DNA of 64,000 nucleotides from Diogma glabrata (Eukaryota; Arthropoda; Insecta; Diptera; Cylindrotomidae): NCBI GenBank assembly GCA_963693315.1, contig OY856188.1, positions 558,001 to 622,000 of the forward strand, given 5' to 3'. The translations under genes were made by a program, and so were the position numbers. Below the pieces are notes generated by a model, which was given only the letters and a program-made list of their open reading frames with translations, had not been told where the DNA came from and did no database searches. Below, piece after piece: positions 20,462 to 31,391 of this stretch; positions within the stretch are counted from its first letter, which is position 1, and each line of letters opens with the position of its first letter.

Positions 20462-20625
20462 AAGCGTCTGTTCTCCATGTTAGGGGCGGCTTGGAGCGAG
20501 CGTCTGTCTTGGATCAAGCGGCTCGCTATATAAACGTGTAGCAAGCGTCTGTTCTCCATGTTAGGGGCGGTTTGTAGCGGGCGTCTGTCTTGGATCAAGC
20601 GGCTCGCTATATAAACATGCAAAAA
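20462..20625 (+). promoter_or_regulatory. Two 81-bp direct repeats with TATA-like box upstream of the RTE LINE
   Basis: AAGCGTCTGTTCTCCATG starts at 20462 and 20543. Each unit ends GGCTCGCTATATAAAC, with a TATATAAA box. The second unit differs by only a few bases. Their place directly before the endonuclease ORF suggests a tandem 5'-UTR promoter, as in several LINE clades. Transcription itself is not shown by sequence. Confidence 0.6.
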
Positions 20626-20724
20626 GGTTGTTTCTGGTGACCTTAAGATGCAGAACGAACCCATTCACGAAAATTTGGGTTGGGCGAAGGGCTAACACCC
20701 CATTTCCGTAAAAAACTACTTGTC

Positions 20725-22984
20725 ATGAATTCTGTACACAGGCCTCGGATTATCTCGGATTCATTATTAGAACGACCTCGGAAACTGTACCCGGACTACG
20801 ATTTAAAAATGGGAACCTGGAACGTGCTAAGCCTTAGAAGACCAGGAGATCTACTGAAACTTACAAACCAAATCAATAGCTATACACTGGATATAGTGGC
20901 GTTACAAGAACTAAGATGGCCAGGGAGTGGAATCCACGAAACAGCCAAGGGATACACTCTCTACTATTGCGGTCATGAAAACGGAGGAGAATTTGGAGTT
21001 GGCTTTCTCACACATCGTCGCGTGAATCAACATGTTATCGACTTTCGCCCAATTAATATGCGGATATGCACAATGAGAATCCGCACGCAAAAATTTAATG
21101 TAACGATCATCAATGTTCATGCACCTACTGAAGACAAAGCAGATGACATTAAAGACCTGTTCTTTCTAGAACTCGAAGAAGTCATCAATAACATCCCGCG
21201 GCACGATATAAAAATCGTGGTAGGTGACTTCAATGCGCAAATTGGTAGAAGTGCAGAACTTAAAACACATGTCGGCCCTAACAGCTTGCATCATGCTAGT
21301 AACAATAACGGCTTTCGCACAGCTGAACTGGCTATGATGTATGATCTAGTAATTTCTAGCACTTTCTTTCCTCATAAGAGAATCCACAAAGCAACGTGGA
21401 AATCAAATGATGGAAGAACTGAAAATCAAATCGATCACGTCATGATTTCTAAGAGACACTCTACAAGTGTAACTGACGTTCGATCATACAGAGGTGCTGA
21501 TATGGACACCGATCATGCATGTCATCTTTAAGTATAAGTGCAAATTATCATCTACATTTAATAGGCAAGCAAAAAAGACCGTGCGCTGGAATGTCGAAGC
21601 ATTTAAACACCTGGAAACACTGAATAGATATCAGGAAATTGTAACGCAAAACATAGAAGAGCATGACATCCCATCTGAGATGCCATTAAACATACAAGAA
21701 GAATGGCAAACGCTTCAATCAACCATCATATCCGCAGCACAAACTACAATCGGAAAACGACCACCGAAATCACGTAACGAATGGTTTGATGATGAATGCC
21801 GCGAAAGCATTGAGCACAAACAAAAACTGCGAAAAAAATGGTTAACAAGAAACACCCGAAGCTCCCAAGCTGATTATCTATGCGCCAGAAAAGCCTCAGC
21901 AAAACTCCTACGGAAAAAGAAACGCGAACACATGAAGAGCTGTATCGAAAACATCAACCAACATGCGGCTAATGGAAATTCGAAAGAGTGTTTTGCCAAT
22001 GCGCGGAATCTGACCAAAGATTTCCACCCAAGATCTACAGCCATCAAAAATGGAAACAACGAGCTTACAACAAGTGAACGTGATGTGCTGGAAGTATGGC
22101 GATCCCACTTTCAAGACCTACTGAATAGGACGAACGAAGTTCATCCTATTCGAGCAATTGCTCCGTCAAGTGAGGAGATTTTTGTCCCTTACCCAACAAT
22201 AGAAGAAGTGGAAGCTGCCATCAAAAAATTAAAAAATGGCAAATCACCAGGTATCGATGGAATCTCTGCAGAACTACTTAAGAATGGAGGAGCAGCTCTG
22301 GTCTCACGTATATATGATCTGATTCTTGCAATCTGGGACCAAGAAGAACTACCTGCTGAATGGAAAACAGCTCTCATTGTTCCGCTACATAAAAAAGGTG
22401 ACCGCCTAAAGTGTGCAAATTATCGTGGAATCGCACTGTTGAACACTGCATATAAAATACTAGCTAATGTCGTACTCGCTCGGCTCATCCCGTTTGCCGA
22501 ATCTATCATCGGCGACTATCAGTGTGGTTTTCGTCCCAACCGTTCAACCACAGATCAATGTTTTACCTTAAGGATGATTCTGGAAAAATGTTGGGAGTAC
22601 AACATCAGCATTCACCAGCTCTACGTTGATTTCAAGCAAGCATATGATAGCATCATCCGCGACAACCTCTGGTCTGCACTCATATGCCTTGGTATTCCAG
22701 AGAAACTTGTTTCTCTGTGCAAACTCACAACATCGGGATCAAACTGTAGAATAGTAATCGAAGGGTCAGTTTCTGACTCTTTTGATATAACATCAGGTGT
22801 TCGACAAGGTGATGCACTCGCACCCGTACTATTTAATTTGGCGCTTGAGTACGCGATAAGAAAAAGCCGCATTGAGACACAAAACTGTATATTTAACAAA
22901 TCTAGTCAAATTCTTGGCTATGCAGATGATATTGTGCTTCTCGGACGTAGAACAAGCGATATCAAGGATAGTCTCTCTCAGCTT
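20725..22984 (+). pseudogene. RTE-clade LINE ORF2: endonuclease and reverse transcriptase (interrupted by gap)
   Basis: The ATG at 20725 (MNSVHRPRI) precedes an apurinic-type endonuclease: MGTWNVLSLRRPGDL, LQELRWPGSG, VHAPTEDKAD, VVGDFNAQIG, NQIDHVMI and TDHACH, ending at a stop at 21529-21531. A frameshift near 21530 leads into the RT frame: FKYKCKLSSTFN, NGKSPGIDGISAELLKNGG, ANYRGIALLNTAYKI, CGFRPNRSTTDQ, LYVDFKQAYDSI, SGVRQGDALAPVLFNLALE and LGYADDIVLLGR. The YADD box and overall spacing fit the RTE clade. It then runs into 200 N. One frameshift is visible; the C-terminus and 3' UTR are lost in the gap. Confidence 0.9.
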
Positions 22985-23184
22985 NNNNNNNNNNNNNNNN
23001 NNNNNNNNNNNNNNNNNNNNNNNNNNNNNNNNNNNNNNNNNNNNNNNNNNNNNNNNNNNNNNNNNNNNNNNNNNNNNNNNNNNNNNNNNNNNNNNNNNNN
23101 NNNNNNNNNNNNNNNNNNNNNNNNNNNNNNNNNNNNNNNNNNNNNNNNNNNNNNNNNNNNNNNNNNNNNNNNNNNNNNNNNNNN
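22985..23184. other. Assembly gap (200 N)
   Basis: Exactly 200 undetermined bases. The round number suggests a scaffold gap of unknown true length. The sequence on the far side does not resume the RTE reading frame. Confidence 0.99.
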
Positions 23185-24084
23185 TTTCAAAAAAAAATAC
23201 AACTAGTTTTTGCTCGTTACTTACAGTACTATTATGTAGAAAATTTTGTTAGTCGTCCAAAAATTGTGTTTTCTTCTTTAGCAACCTTTTTACATTTATG
23301 ACTTGCTACATAATAGTACATTATGATGCTAGGACGTAAATCTAAAGATTTTGGACGGATGTGGAGTTTGCAAATCGAGGCGCTATCCGAGATTTGTACC
23401 CACATTAAGTCCAAAATAGCTTACGTCGGTGCATCATATACTATTTTTTATTCGCCGCAAGCAAAATATTTTAACAAAAGTACTTTATTCTAAATTAAAA
23501 TTGTAAATTTTCATAACTTTTAAAATAAAAATATGTGGAACAAGTAATCTTTGACAAAATATTTTTTTTTTTTTTTTTCAAATTATTGTGTAGCTATGAC
23601 AACAAATGATAACAACTATTTTAATTGGATAATGAAATTTTGAATTTGAGGGTTGCTTTGATAAAAAATTTTATTTTTCATAGAATTTAAACAAATACAA
23701 ATGCTTTTTACTTTTTTGGACGTAGCTATGACAACAAAATAAATAGTTGAAAAGTGATGCTTTAAAGCCGCAAATCACAGTAATAAAGTAACACTTTAAT
23801 ATGTAGGCGAATAAAAACATTTTTTAACGGGTTGATCTCAGCATAGTTTTCGAGTACTCAATTGCTCGAAAAATTACAATTTAAAATAATTATTTTTATC
23901 CTTTCGACATCAATAAGGATAACTTTATTTTTGTTATTATTCACAAGGAATAAAGCGCGACCAGACTATTATGCGCAAAGATTTTTGAATCAAGGCAACA
24001 GAATAAATTTTTTTTACTCAATTGTGTTAAGTTCAACAGTAAAATGTATGAATTTCATTTTTTAACGGTTTTCATTGTTTTATA
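23185..24084. other. AT-rich unassigned DNA after the gap
   Basis: No gene recognised. GTACTATTATGTAG (near 23226) and CTACATAATAGTAC (near 23307) form a 14-bp inverted pair. GTAGCTATGACAACAAA occurs twice (about 23590 and 23725). There is an 18-base T run near 23561. Whether this belongs to the RTE 3' region cannot be told because of the gap. Confidence 0.4.
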
Positions 24085-25383
24085 AGGTCATTCAATAAGT
24101 CCGTAGGATGACACATAGATGGCGTTACTAGAATTTTTTCCATATGATTTTTATTTAGTACTAACCTTCAAACGATACGTGTATAAATTTGACAGCAATC
24201 TGACTATTTATTCGTGAGTTATAGCATTTTGTGTGAAGCAACTTTTGTTTTTGAAAAAAAATGGAAAAAAGTGAATTTCGAATTTTAATAAAGCATTGCT
24301 TTTTGATGAAAAAAAATACAGTGGAAACCAAACAATGGCTTGATAAACATTATCCAAACTCTGCTCCATCGAGACAAATGGTAGAGAAGTGGATGGCTGA
24401 ATTTAAATGTGGTCGTACCAGCACAAAAGATGCAGAGCGCAGTGAACGCCCAAATGGGCTGTTATTCCAGAAAACATAAAAAAAATCCACAAATTGGTTA
24501 TGAACGATCGCAAATTGAAGGTGCACGAAATAGCTGACATTGTAAAGGTAGCAGATGGTAGTGTTTTTACCAATTTACATGAACATTTGGGTATGCGAAA
24601 GCTCTGTGCAAATTGGGTGCCGCATGAGCTCACAGTCGACCAAAAACAACAACGAATCGATGCTTCGGAGGAGTCTTTGGCACTGTTAAACCGCAATAAA
24701 AGGGAATTCTATCGTAGATATGTGACAATGGATGAGACATGGCTTCACAATTACACACCAGAATCCAAAAGACAGTCAGCTGAGTGGACAGCAGTCGACG
24801 AACCGAATCCAAAGCGAGCAAAGACGCAACAGTCGGCCGGTAAGGTGATGGTGTCTGTATTTTGGGATACGAACGGAATAATATTCATCGACTATCTCCA
24901 AAAAGGAACCACCATCAACAGCGAGTATTACTGTGAACTTTTGGATCGATTGAAGGCTGAAATCGCAAAGAAACGGCCACATTTGCAAAAGAAAAAAGTG
25001 TTGTTTCACCAAGATAATGCACCGTGTCACAGATCGATGAAAACGATGGCAAAATTGAATGAATTGGGCTTTGAATTGGGCTTTGAATTGCTTACCCACC
25101 CACCATATTCTCCAGATTTAGCCCCCAGCGACTTTTTCCTGTTTTCAGATCTCAAGAGAATGCTTGCTGGAAAGAAATTTAAGTCCAATGATGAAGTAAT
25201 CGCTGAAACTGAGGCCTATTTTGACGAGAAAGAGAAATCGTACTATAAAAGTGGTATAGAAAAGTTGGAAAATCGCTATACTCGTTGTATCGCCCTCGAA
25301 GGCAACTATGTTGAATAAAAAAATCGAGTTTTGTCAAAATGTTGTTTTTTTCTTACTTATCCTACGGACTTATTCAACGACCT
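24085..25383 (+). mobile_element. Mariner transposon
   Basis: The 1299-bp element has inverted termini of about 25 bp: AGGTCATTCAATAAGTCC with GTAGGAT at the left, and ATCCTACGGACTTATTCAAC then GACCT at the right. TATA lies at both outer sides, consistent with the TA target of Tc1/mariner. The size is typical of a full-length mariner. It contains one broken transposase gene. Confidence 0.93.
24261..25318 (+). pseudogene. Mariner transposase (one frameshift; catalytic spacing altered)
   Basis: The ATG at 24261 begins MEKSEFRILIKHCFLMKKNT with a helix-turn-helix (PSRQMVEKWMAEFKCGRTST). One base is lost near 24457; beyond it the correct frame reads AVIPENIKKIHKLVMNDRKL. The catalytic part has VTMDETWLHNYTPESKRQS, FHQDNAPCH and YSPDLAPSDFFLF. 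Family rule is D,D34D. Here a 12-bp duplication (GAATTGGGCTTT twice, giving LGFELGFEL near 25071-25094) raises the second spacing to 38. The C-terminus is complete (CIALEGNYVE, stop at 25316-25318). Both defects argue that it is inactive. Confidence 0.93.
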
Positions 25384-25885
25384 GTTATATAAAAATATTG
25401 GCGATGCTGATGAATAGGCTGACTGCACCACAGCTGTGGAAACAAAATTTTCTGGATATAGAGTGGGTTTATATCCATCAAATACTTCAACTAATGGCTA
25501 ACTGTTGTTATAGGTTTTGCGTATTTTTAATTATAAAAATAGGTGTTCCGGAGGTCGCAACCACTTTAGCTATTATCGTTCAAAAGCTTATCAGTTCCTT
25601 ATACAAATCTCCATCTTTTGCGCAAGATTCATCAAAATTAGTTAAAGAAAGTTGTAGTATCCCAGCAGACATAAATTTTGGTACGAATAAAAATAGTAAA
25701 AACAATTTTTGCCGCAGGTGACAACCAGAGAGTTGCGATGAACCAGAAGTTGCGATGAACCAGAAGTTGCGATGCAGTACTGTTACAAATCATACTTTAA
25801 GCATATTTACCAAATTTAATAAAAATAAATTATCAGGAACTGATGTTATTGAACTTTCAAATAAACAACCCTACTTTGTTCAATT
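25384..25885. other. Unassigned DNA with a 17-bp triple repeat
   Basis: Right after the mariner, an open stretch up to 25721 has no recognisable domain and is probably chance. AACCAGA(GA)GTTGCGATG is repeated three times at 25723-25774. Nothing else seen. Confidence 0.45.
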
Positions 25886-27170
25886 ATCAATTGTAATTTC
25901 CCAAGAGCGGCGATAATTCTAAATAATTTTTAAAATTTCGAAAGCATGTATGTTGATAAAAGCACGAGGCCGTAGGCCGAGGACTTTTATCAATACCACT
26001 TGCTTGAGGAATTTTTCAAAAAATTTTGAGAATTTATCAACGAACGAGGGGAATTCGTTTAGAAAATTTTTTGCAATTTTTCATTTATTTATATGTATAT
26101 TTTTTATGAATTATACGTTGGCCTACTTTGATAACAGTGAATTATTTCAACATTAGAATGATAATTTTTAATATCACAGTAGGCCAGACGTATAAATATT
26201 TTTATTAGTATAATTCAAATTTTATTGGTGAAATTGAATAATGTCATTACATTTTAGAGAATTTCATTGGTTTAAATTAAAATAAAACTAAGCCAAAAAA
26301 TTTTCAGTTGTAATTTCCCAAGAGCAGTGATAATTCGAAATAAGTTTTTGCGAAAATTTTGAAAGCAAGTTGATGCTTGCCGTAGGCCGAGGCCTGTTAT
26401 TAATGCCACTTGCTTGAGAAATTTTACAAGACTTATGAGAATTTATCAAGGTCAAGAGGAATTCGTTTAGAAAATTTTTTGTCATTTTTGATATCTTTAT
26501 ATTTTTTTTATGTTTCATGCATTATACGTGAATTGTTTTTATTTATTCTGACCTACTATAAATATATCGGGTCGTGAAACAAAATTAATATTGTCGAAAA
26601 TTGAAAATAAACAAATAACCAGAAAAATATTATAAATGGCAGATACAATTTTCACTATGAAAATTATTTTGCAGGAAAAAAAATTGGATCAGTCAAGTAA
26701 TATTGTTTTAAGACTTTTATTAATTTATAATTTTATTAATTCATATTTCTGTAGAAAAAAATAAAATGTTCGTGATAGTGATATAGGTAAATTATTTAAT
26801 AGGCTCTCTATTATTAGCATAATTAAAATGAGATTGGTCAAATTGAATGATGTCATTACAGTTTAGAGAATTTCATAGGATTGATTTCAAATATAAGAAT
26901 AAAGCAAAACATTTTCAGTTGTAATTTCCCAAGGGCGGGTGTAATTTCAGTTGTAATTTCCCAAAGGGGTGATAATTCTAAATAATTTTTTGCTAAAAAT
27001 TTCGAAAGCAAGTATATTGATAAAAACACGAGGCCGTAGGCCGAGGGCTTTTATCAATACCACTTGCATGAGGAATTTTTCAAAAAATTATGAGAATTTA
27101 TCAACGAGCGAGGAGAATTCGTTAAGAAAATTTTTTGCCATTTTTCATTTATTTATATATTTTTTTAGTA
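25886..27170. repeat. Interspersed repeat family, three partial copies in tandem
   Basis: Copies start near 25886, 26306 and 26919, each with TTGTAATTTCCCAAGAGC, then GAAAGCA, then the near-palindrome GAGGCCGTAGGCCGAGG, then TTTTATCAATACCACTTGC, then GAATTCGTT(T/A)AGAAAATTTTTTG. Between copies one and two lies a second module (GAATTATACGTTGGCC ... GTAGGCCAGACG ... GTCATTACATTTTAGAGAAT). Copy two differs most. The array is non-coding and looks like a non-autonomous DNA element duplicated locally. Confidence 0.7.
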
Positions 27171-27300
27171 TTAGCTCCGAAAAATGATTACTTTTAGAAC
27201 TGTTTAGAGTCCGCAAAATTGTATTTTAGCGGCCTAGTACTTAAAGTCGTTATGACAACACTTTAGCGGATTCAAAATTTGTTTTCATTTTAAAAGATCA

Positions 27301-28611
27301 ACTACCGATCTATTAAACTATGTAGCGCATTGTTGGAACAGCATACTTGATAAAGGTGGTGAAACATACGTTATCGCTTTAGACATCTCCAAGGCATTCG
27401 ATCGAGTCTGGCATGCCAACTTAATCAACAAGCTCGTTGCGTACGGTTTTCATCCCAATGTTGTGAAGCTGATTCAAAATTTTCTATCCGACCGATACAT
27501 TTCGGTAACCTTAGACGGATATTCTTCTGAGTCTAAACTAATTAACGCTGGTGTACCCCAAGGCTCAGTATTGTCCCCAACCCTATTTTTGATTTATATC
27601 AACGAATTGTTGAAAATCACCAGCAACCCAATAAATAGTTTTGCAGATGATAGTACTCTGCACAAGTCGTTCGAGCCCCTTCCTTCAAAAGGTAAAATGC
27701 ACGAACGAATTAATCCTGCCCGGAGAGACGCTGCCATAAACGTGAACAAAGACCTGAATAAAGTCGCCGACTGGGGTGACCAAAACCTTGTCAATTTCAA
27801 CTCCACCAAAACACAGCTGTTGATTGTTTCCAGATTAAAGACCGAGTTCCCCAAAGATATTTTATTTAGTATGTGTGATGAACCAATAGGTGAATGTAAA
27901 AACATTCGTTTATTGGGTGTCACAGTTTCAAATGACCTACTCTGGAATGATCATGTAATGGCGATGGCAAAAAGCGCGTCTAAAAAACTCGGCCTCCTAA
28001 ATAGATGCAAAAAATTTTTCACTCCATACCAATTGCTCCATGTTTATAAGTCCTATATTCGTCCCTGTATGGAGTACTGCTGTCAAGTTTGGGGTGCTGC
28101 CTCTGTTTCCATCTTGGCCCTCTTGGACTCTGTTCAAAAGCGAGCTATACGAATTGTAGGTGATCGAACTTTGACATCACAACTTGATTCCCTACAACAT
28201 CGTCGCACTGTTGCTGACCTCGTTGTTTTTTACAAATATCGTCATCAGCAGTGCTCAGATGAAATCAGCGGCATCATGCCTCAAACTTATTCTTACCCCC
28301 GTTCCACTCGGCAATCGGCTGTCGCAACCAGTGAAACGGTAAAGATCCCGCGCTGTCATACTGGCAGATCGCAGAGAGACTTCTTTGTCCGAACTGCGTA
28401 CAAATGGAATAGTTTGCCGGAACACTTAGTCTCAGGTGGCTTCAACCCACAGATGTTTAAAAAAAGCGTTAATCTACACCTCAGAACGCCAGTTGTTGTG
28501 GGACCCAGGTCTAGACCTAGGTCTTAAAAGGTATTTATGTGTTGTTGTGACACATATTCTAAACCCTATTACACAACACATTTTATTAAAAAAAAAAAAA
28601 AAAAAAAAAAA
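27301..28611 (+). pseudogene. Jockey/CR1-like LINE, 5'-truncated RT (copy B)
   Basis: Starts inside the RT (VIALDISKAFDRVWHANL near 27370). An early frame change precedes the main frame 27463-28527: INAGVPQGSVLSPTLFLIYI, NSFADDSTLH, LLGVTVSNDLLWNDH, CMEYCCQVWGAASVSILA, DSVQKRAIRIVGDR and the C-terminus VVVGPRSRPRS. A poly(A) of about 25 bases ends it near 28611. It is the same family as copy A (17458-19600), highly similar in protein over the shared part, and inserted in the opposite orientation. The intact last 354 codons suggest it is fairly young. Confidence 0.92.
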
Positions 28612-28729
28612 TATTATAATTATTTTCAAATTATAATCACAATTGCTTTGATAAATTTTGTTCAAAAATCAAATTTTTAGGTATGCAAGAATACAAATTG
28701 AGCAATAAATTAGAAAAAAAAAATCCCAA

Positions 28730-29170
28730 GAGCTAATACTAAAAAACGTTGTATGCAACACGTACGCAAATGGCTTTACCAGACTCATTTCATATTACGG
28801 ACTCGGCTAGCGCCTCGTCGGAAACATTACGATTCGTCCGCTAAAACCATATTTTGCGTTCTTGTTACATAAACTACTATTAATGAATTATACGTTGGCA
28901 ACTGCGATATCATTGAATTATTTCAAAAATTATTTGATAATTTTTAAAACGCAGTAGGCCAGACGAATAAATATTTGTTATTAGTATAATTCAAATGATA
29001 TTGGTGAAATAGAATGATGTCATTACATTTTAGAGAATTTCATTGGGTTAAATTAAAATAAAACTAAGGCAAAAAATCTTCAGTGTAATTGAAATTTGAT
29101 TAGTCAAATTCAATCATGTCATCACAGTTTAGGGAATTTCTTTGGATTAAATTCAAATAAAATAAAAAAT
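28730..29170. repeat. Right part of the interrupted interspersed repeat
   Basis: From 28870 the second module of the 25886-27170 repeat resumes (GAATTATACGTTGGCAACTG ... GCAGTAGGCCAGACG ... GTCATTACATTTTAGAGAAT). Words flanking the Jockey copy are inverted across it: TTTAGTATTAGCTC (27165) with GAGCTAATACTAAA (28730), and CGCAAAATTGTATTTTAGCG (27212) with CGCTAAAACCATATTTTGCG (28839). So another TIR-bearing piece probably sits here as well. Confidence 0.55.
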
Positions 29171-29401
29171 TCTTAGCAACATTTATTGTATGCGAAATTT
29201 ATCACTTGGCATTTCGATTTTGTTTTATTTTGTTGATGATATTTTAAACATTCGTTTGTGAATTGTGAAAATGATTCACCACAAATCTTTTTTTGGCGTA
29301 AAGGTTAAAACCAACATATTTTTTGGCGACCTTTCCAGTTTTAGTCACAAAATGCATCAATATCCCAATATCAATAACGGTATTTAGTTGCACTGACTAG
29401 G

Positions 29402-29917
29402 GGTGCGTTCCACTAAGCACTCTAGACAATCATACTCACGACCGCTGTTTTTTTCGTTCCACTTGCTTCTGAGCGTTACAATTGTAAACTCAAGTGGAAT
29501 GGATTATGTGATCGTTTTAGGCGTTGACGGAAAAATACAAATGGCGAGTTTGAACAAATAAAGTAGAAGCTCGAAGAATTTGTTAGTCTTATCAATAAAC
29601 TTTAATAATTATGGCGTACGCACAATAAAAAAAACTTTTACTCATGAGATCCTAGTTTATATGAAAATTATATTGAATAAAATAAGTTTTTTGACAAATT
29701 TTCTATTGTTTTCGCCATCTTTAAATTTTAAAAATGGTGCTAAACTTATCAACACTCACTTCAACCCACCTTTTGAGATGGGTCATTGTGAGCTAGATGT
29801 GAGCGAAAATTATGACGTCATTAGTGACGTTTTCACCGCGACCACAACAACCGTCGTCGTCCAGTGGAACGGTTGAAGGGTCATTTTGTGCGTTGTGAAC
29901 GATAAGTGGAACGCACC
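29402..29917. mobile_element. MITE with GGTGCGTTCCACT termini (copy 1)
   Basis: The 516-bp element starts GGTGCGTTCCACT and ends AGTGGAACGCACC (perfect 13-bp inverted repeat). Extra GTTCCACTTGCTTC and GTCCAGTGGAAC words inside give a second inverted pair. No coding: the open frame at 29580 is AT-rich and unlike any protein I know. No certain target duplication. Confidence 0.8.
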
Positions 29918-30138
29918 TTAGATGCAACATTTTGAGACAATGATTTCGACACAGTTGATATCGATAAACTACATACTTTTGAAATCATTAACCTATGGTT
30001 TTTAATCTGTTTGAAAATTAAAAAACCAAATATTTTTTAATTATATTTTTAATATTAATAATACTAATGCCTGGTTGCTTGAACATTTAAATCCATTTCA
30101 CTAGTTTTGCGTCTCATGATCGCCATTGGACCTTTAAA

Positions 30139-30670
30139 GGTGCGTTCCACTCAAGACAATCACGCCCACGACCGCTTTTTCTCGTTCCACTTGCTTCTGA
30201 GTGCTACAATTGTAAACTCAAGAGTCAAGTGGAATGAATTATGTGATCGTTTTAGGCGTTGAAGTCCAAAATATAAATGGTGAGTTTGAACAAATAAATT
30301 AGAAGCTACAATTTCTAAGTTTTAACAATAAACTTTAATAATTATGGTGCATGCACAATAAAAAAACTTTTACTCGTGAGACCCAATTCCAAATTTGTAT
30401 GGTAATTATTTTGAGCAAAAAAAGATTTACACAAATTCGCTCCTGTTTTCGCCATCTTTAAATTTTAAAAATGGCGCTAAGCATAAAAAAAATTTTCTTT
30501 AAATTATAAAAATGGCGCTAAACAAACTTCACTCACTTTTTGAGATGGGTTGTTGTGAGCTTGATGTGAGCCAAAATTATGACGTCATGAGTGACGTTTT
30601 CACCGCGACCACAACGACCGTCGTCGTCAAGTGGAATGGATGAAGGGTCATTTTGAGCGTTGTGAACGCT
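30139..30670. mobile_element. MITE with GGTGCGTTCCACT terminus (copy 2, right end lost)
   Basis: Same family and orientation as copy 1, 221 bp further on. They share GGTGCGTTCCACT, CGTTCCACTTGCTTCTGAG, TTATGTGATCGTTTTAGGCG, the TGACGTCAT word and CACCGCGACCACAACGACCG. It ends at GCGTTGTGAACGC without the terminal inverted repeat. A local duplication of ATGGCGCTAA sits near 30472-30515. Confidence 0.78.
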
Positions 30671-31250
30671 TGTCAAATCTTTGTTTATATGTGTCAAGAA
30701 ACGGCATGATAAGCATTTTCAAAATATTTCTTATTTACGAATTAGCTAACTCTCATTTAGACAAATGTTCAAGTAACCAAGTATTAATATTATTAATTTT
30801 GAAAATATAATTTATTATTTTATAGTTTTTATGGTAATTCGAACCAATATTATTTATTAAAACAACTCATTGCACCCAAACTTACAAAGTAAAAAACAAA
30901 AGGGAAAAGGTACCAAGATTTGCTTTCTTTTTTGTTTTCAATTTAAAAAAAAAAACGCATCGCGCTCTATTTTCAGAAATTAATAGTTAGCCAAACACGA
31001 TAGGCCATATTATCCGCGACTTTGTCAGATTGATCCGCCGGATTTGGTTCGAGCCGCTTCACGAACGTAAAGCTGTTTACTTGGACCACGTCCGTGGTAC
31101 GACGAGATGTTTAGGTAATGGGTATGACCATCTTAAATATTCGACTTTTTCATTCGTGTTCCAGGACTGCCAGATATTAAATTGAATCGATTTTTTGGTT
31201 TACGGACCAAGCATCTGTCAAAAAACTTCAAAGTGAAAATCAAGGTCTAA

Positions 31251-31391
31251 ATGGACCAAAAACCGGCTATTGCAAAAGAACGCATTGAATCATATGGTTT
31301 AGATAGAGAGTTACGTACAAATGAGCCGGTAGAGTTTAAGAACTATGTACGAATGTTAGATACAGATTATGACAAACTTTTAGGTTTGTGA
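31251..31391 (+). pseudogene. PIF/Harbinger-like transposase N-terminal piece or first exon
   Basis: The 46-codon frame starts ATG at 31251 and has EFKNYVRMLDTDYDKLLG, which resembles the helical region before the DDE domain of PIF/Harbinger nucleases (family form FKNYVRM...FDELL). The TTTTAG|GTTTGTG end could be a splice donor. No catalytic part follows. It could also be a host gene derived from Harbinger; the evidence is thin. Confidence 0.45.

Noticed and set aside
25308..25721. 137-codon frame after the mariner
   Set aside because: It begins inside the mariner terminal sequence in another frame and shows no known domain. Probably chance.
29580..29876. 98-codon plus-strand frame
   Set aside because: Lies inside the non-coding MITE at 29402-29917. 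Low-complexity translation, and not kept in the second MITE copy.
30990..31130. GC-richer stretch reading RPYYPRLCQIDPPDLVRA as a possible exon
   Set aside because: Short, ends in a stop at once, and no family recognised. No splice pair supports it.
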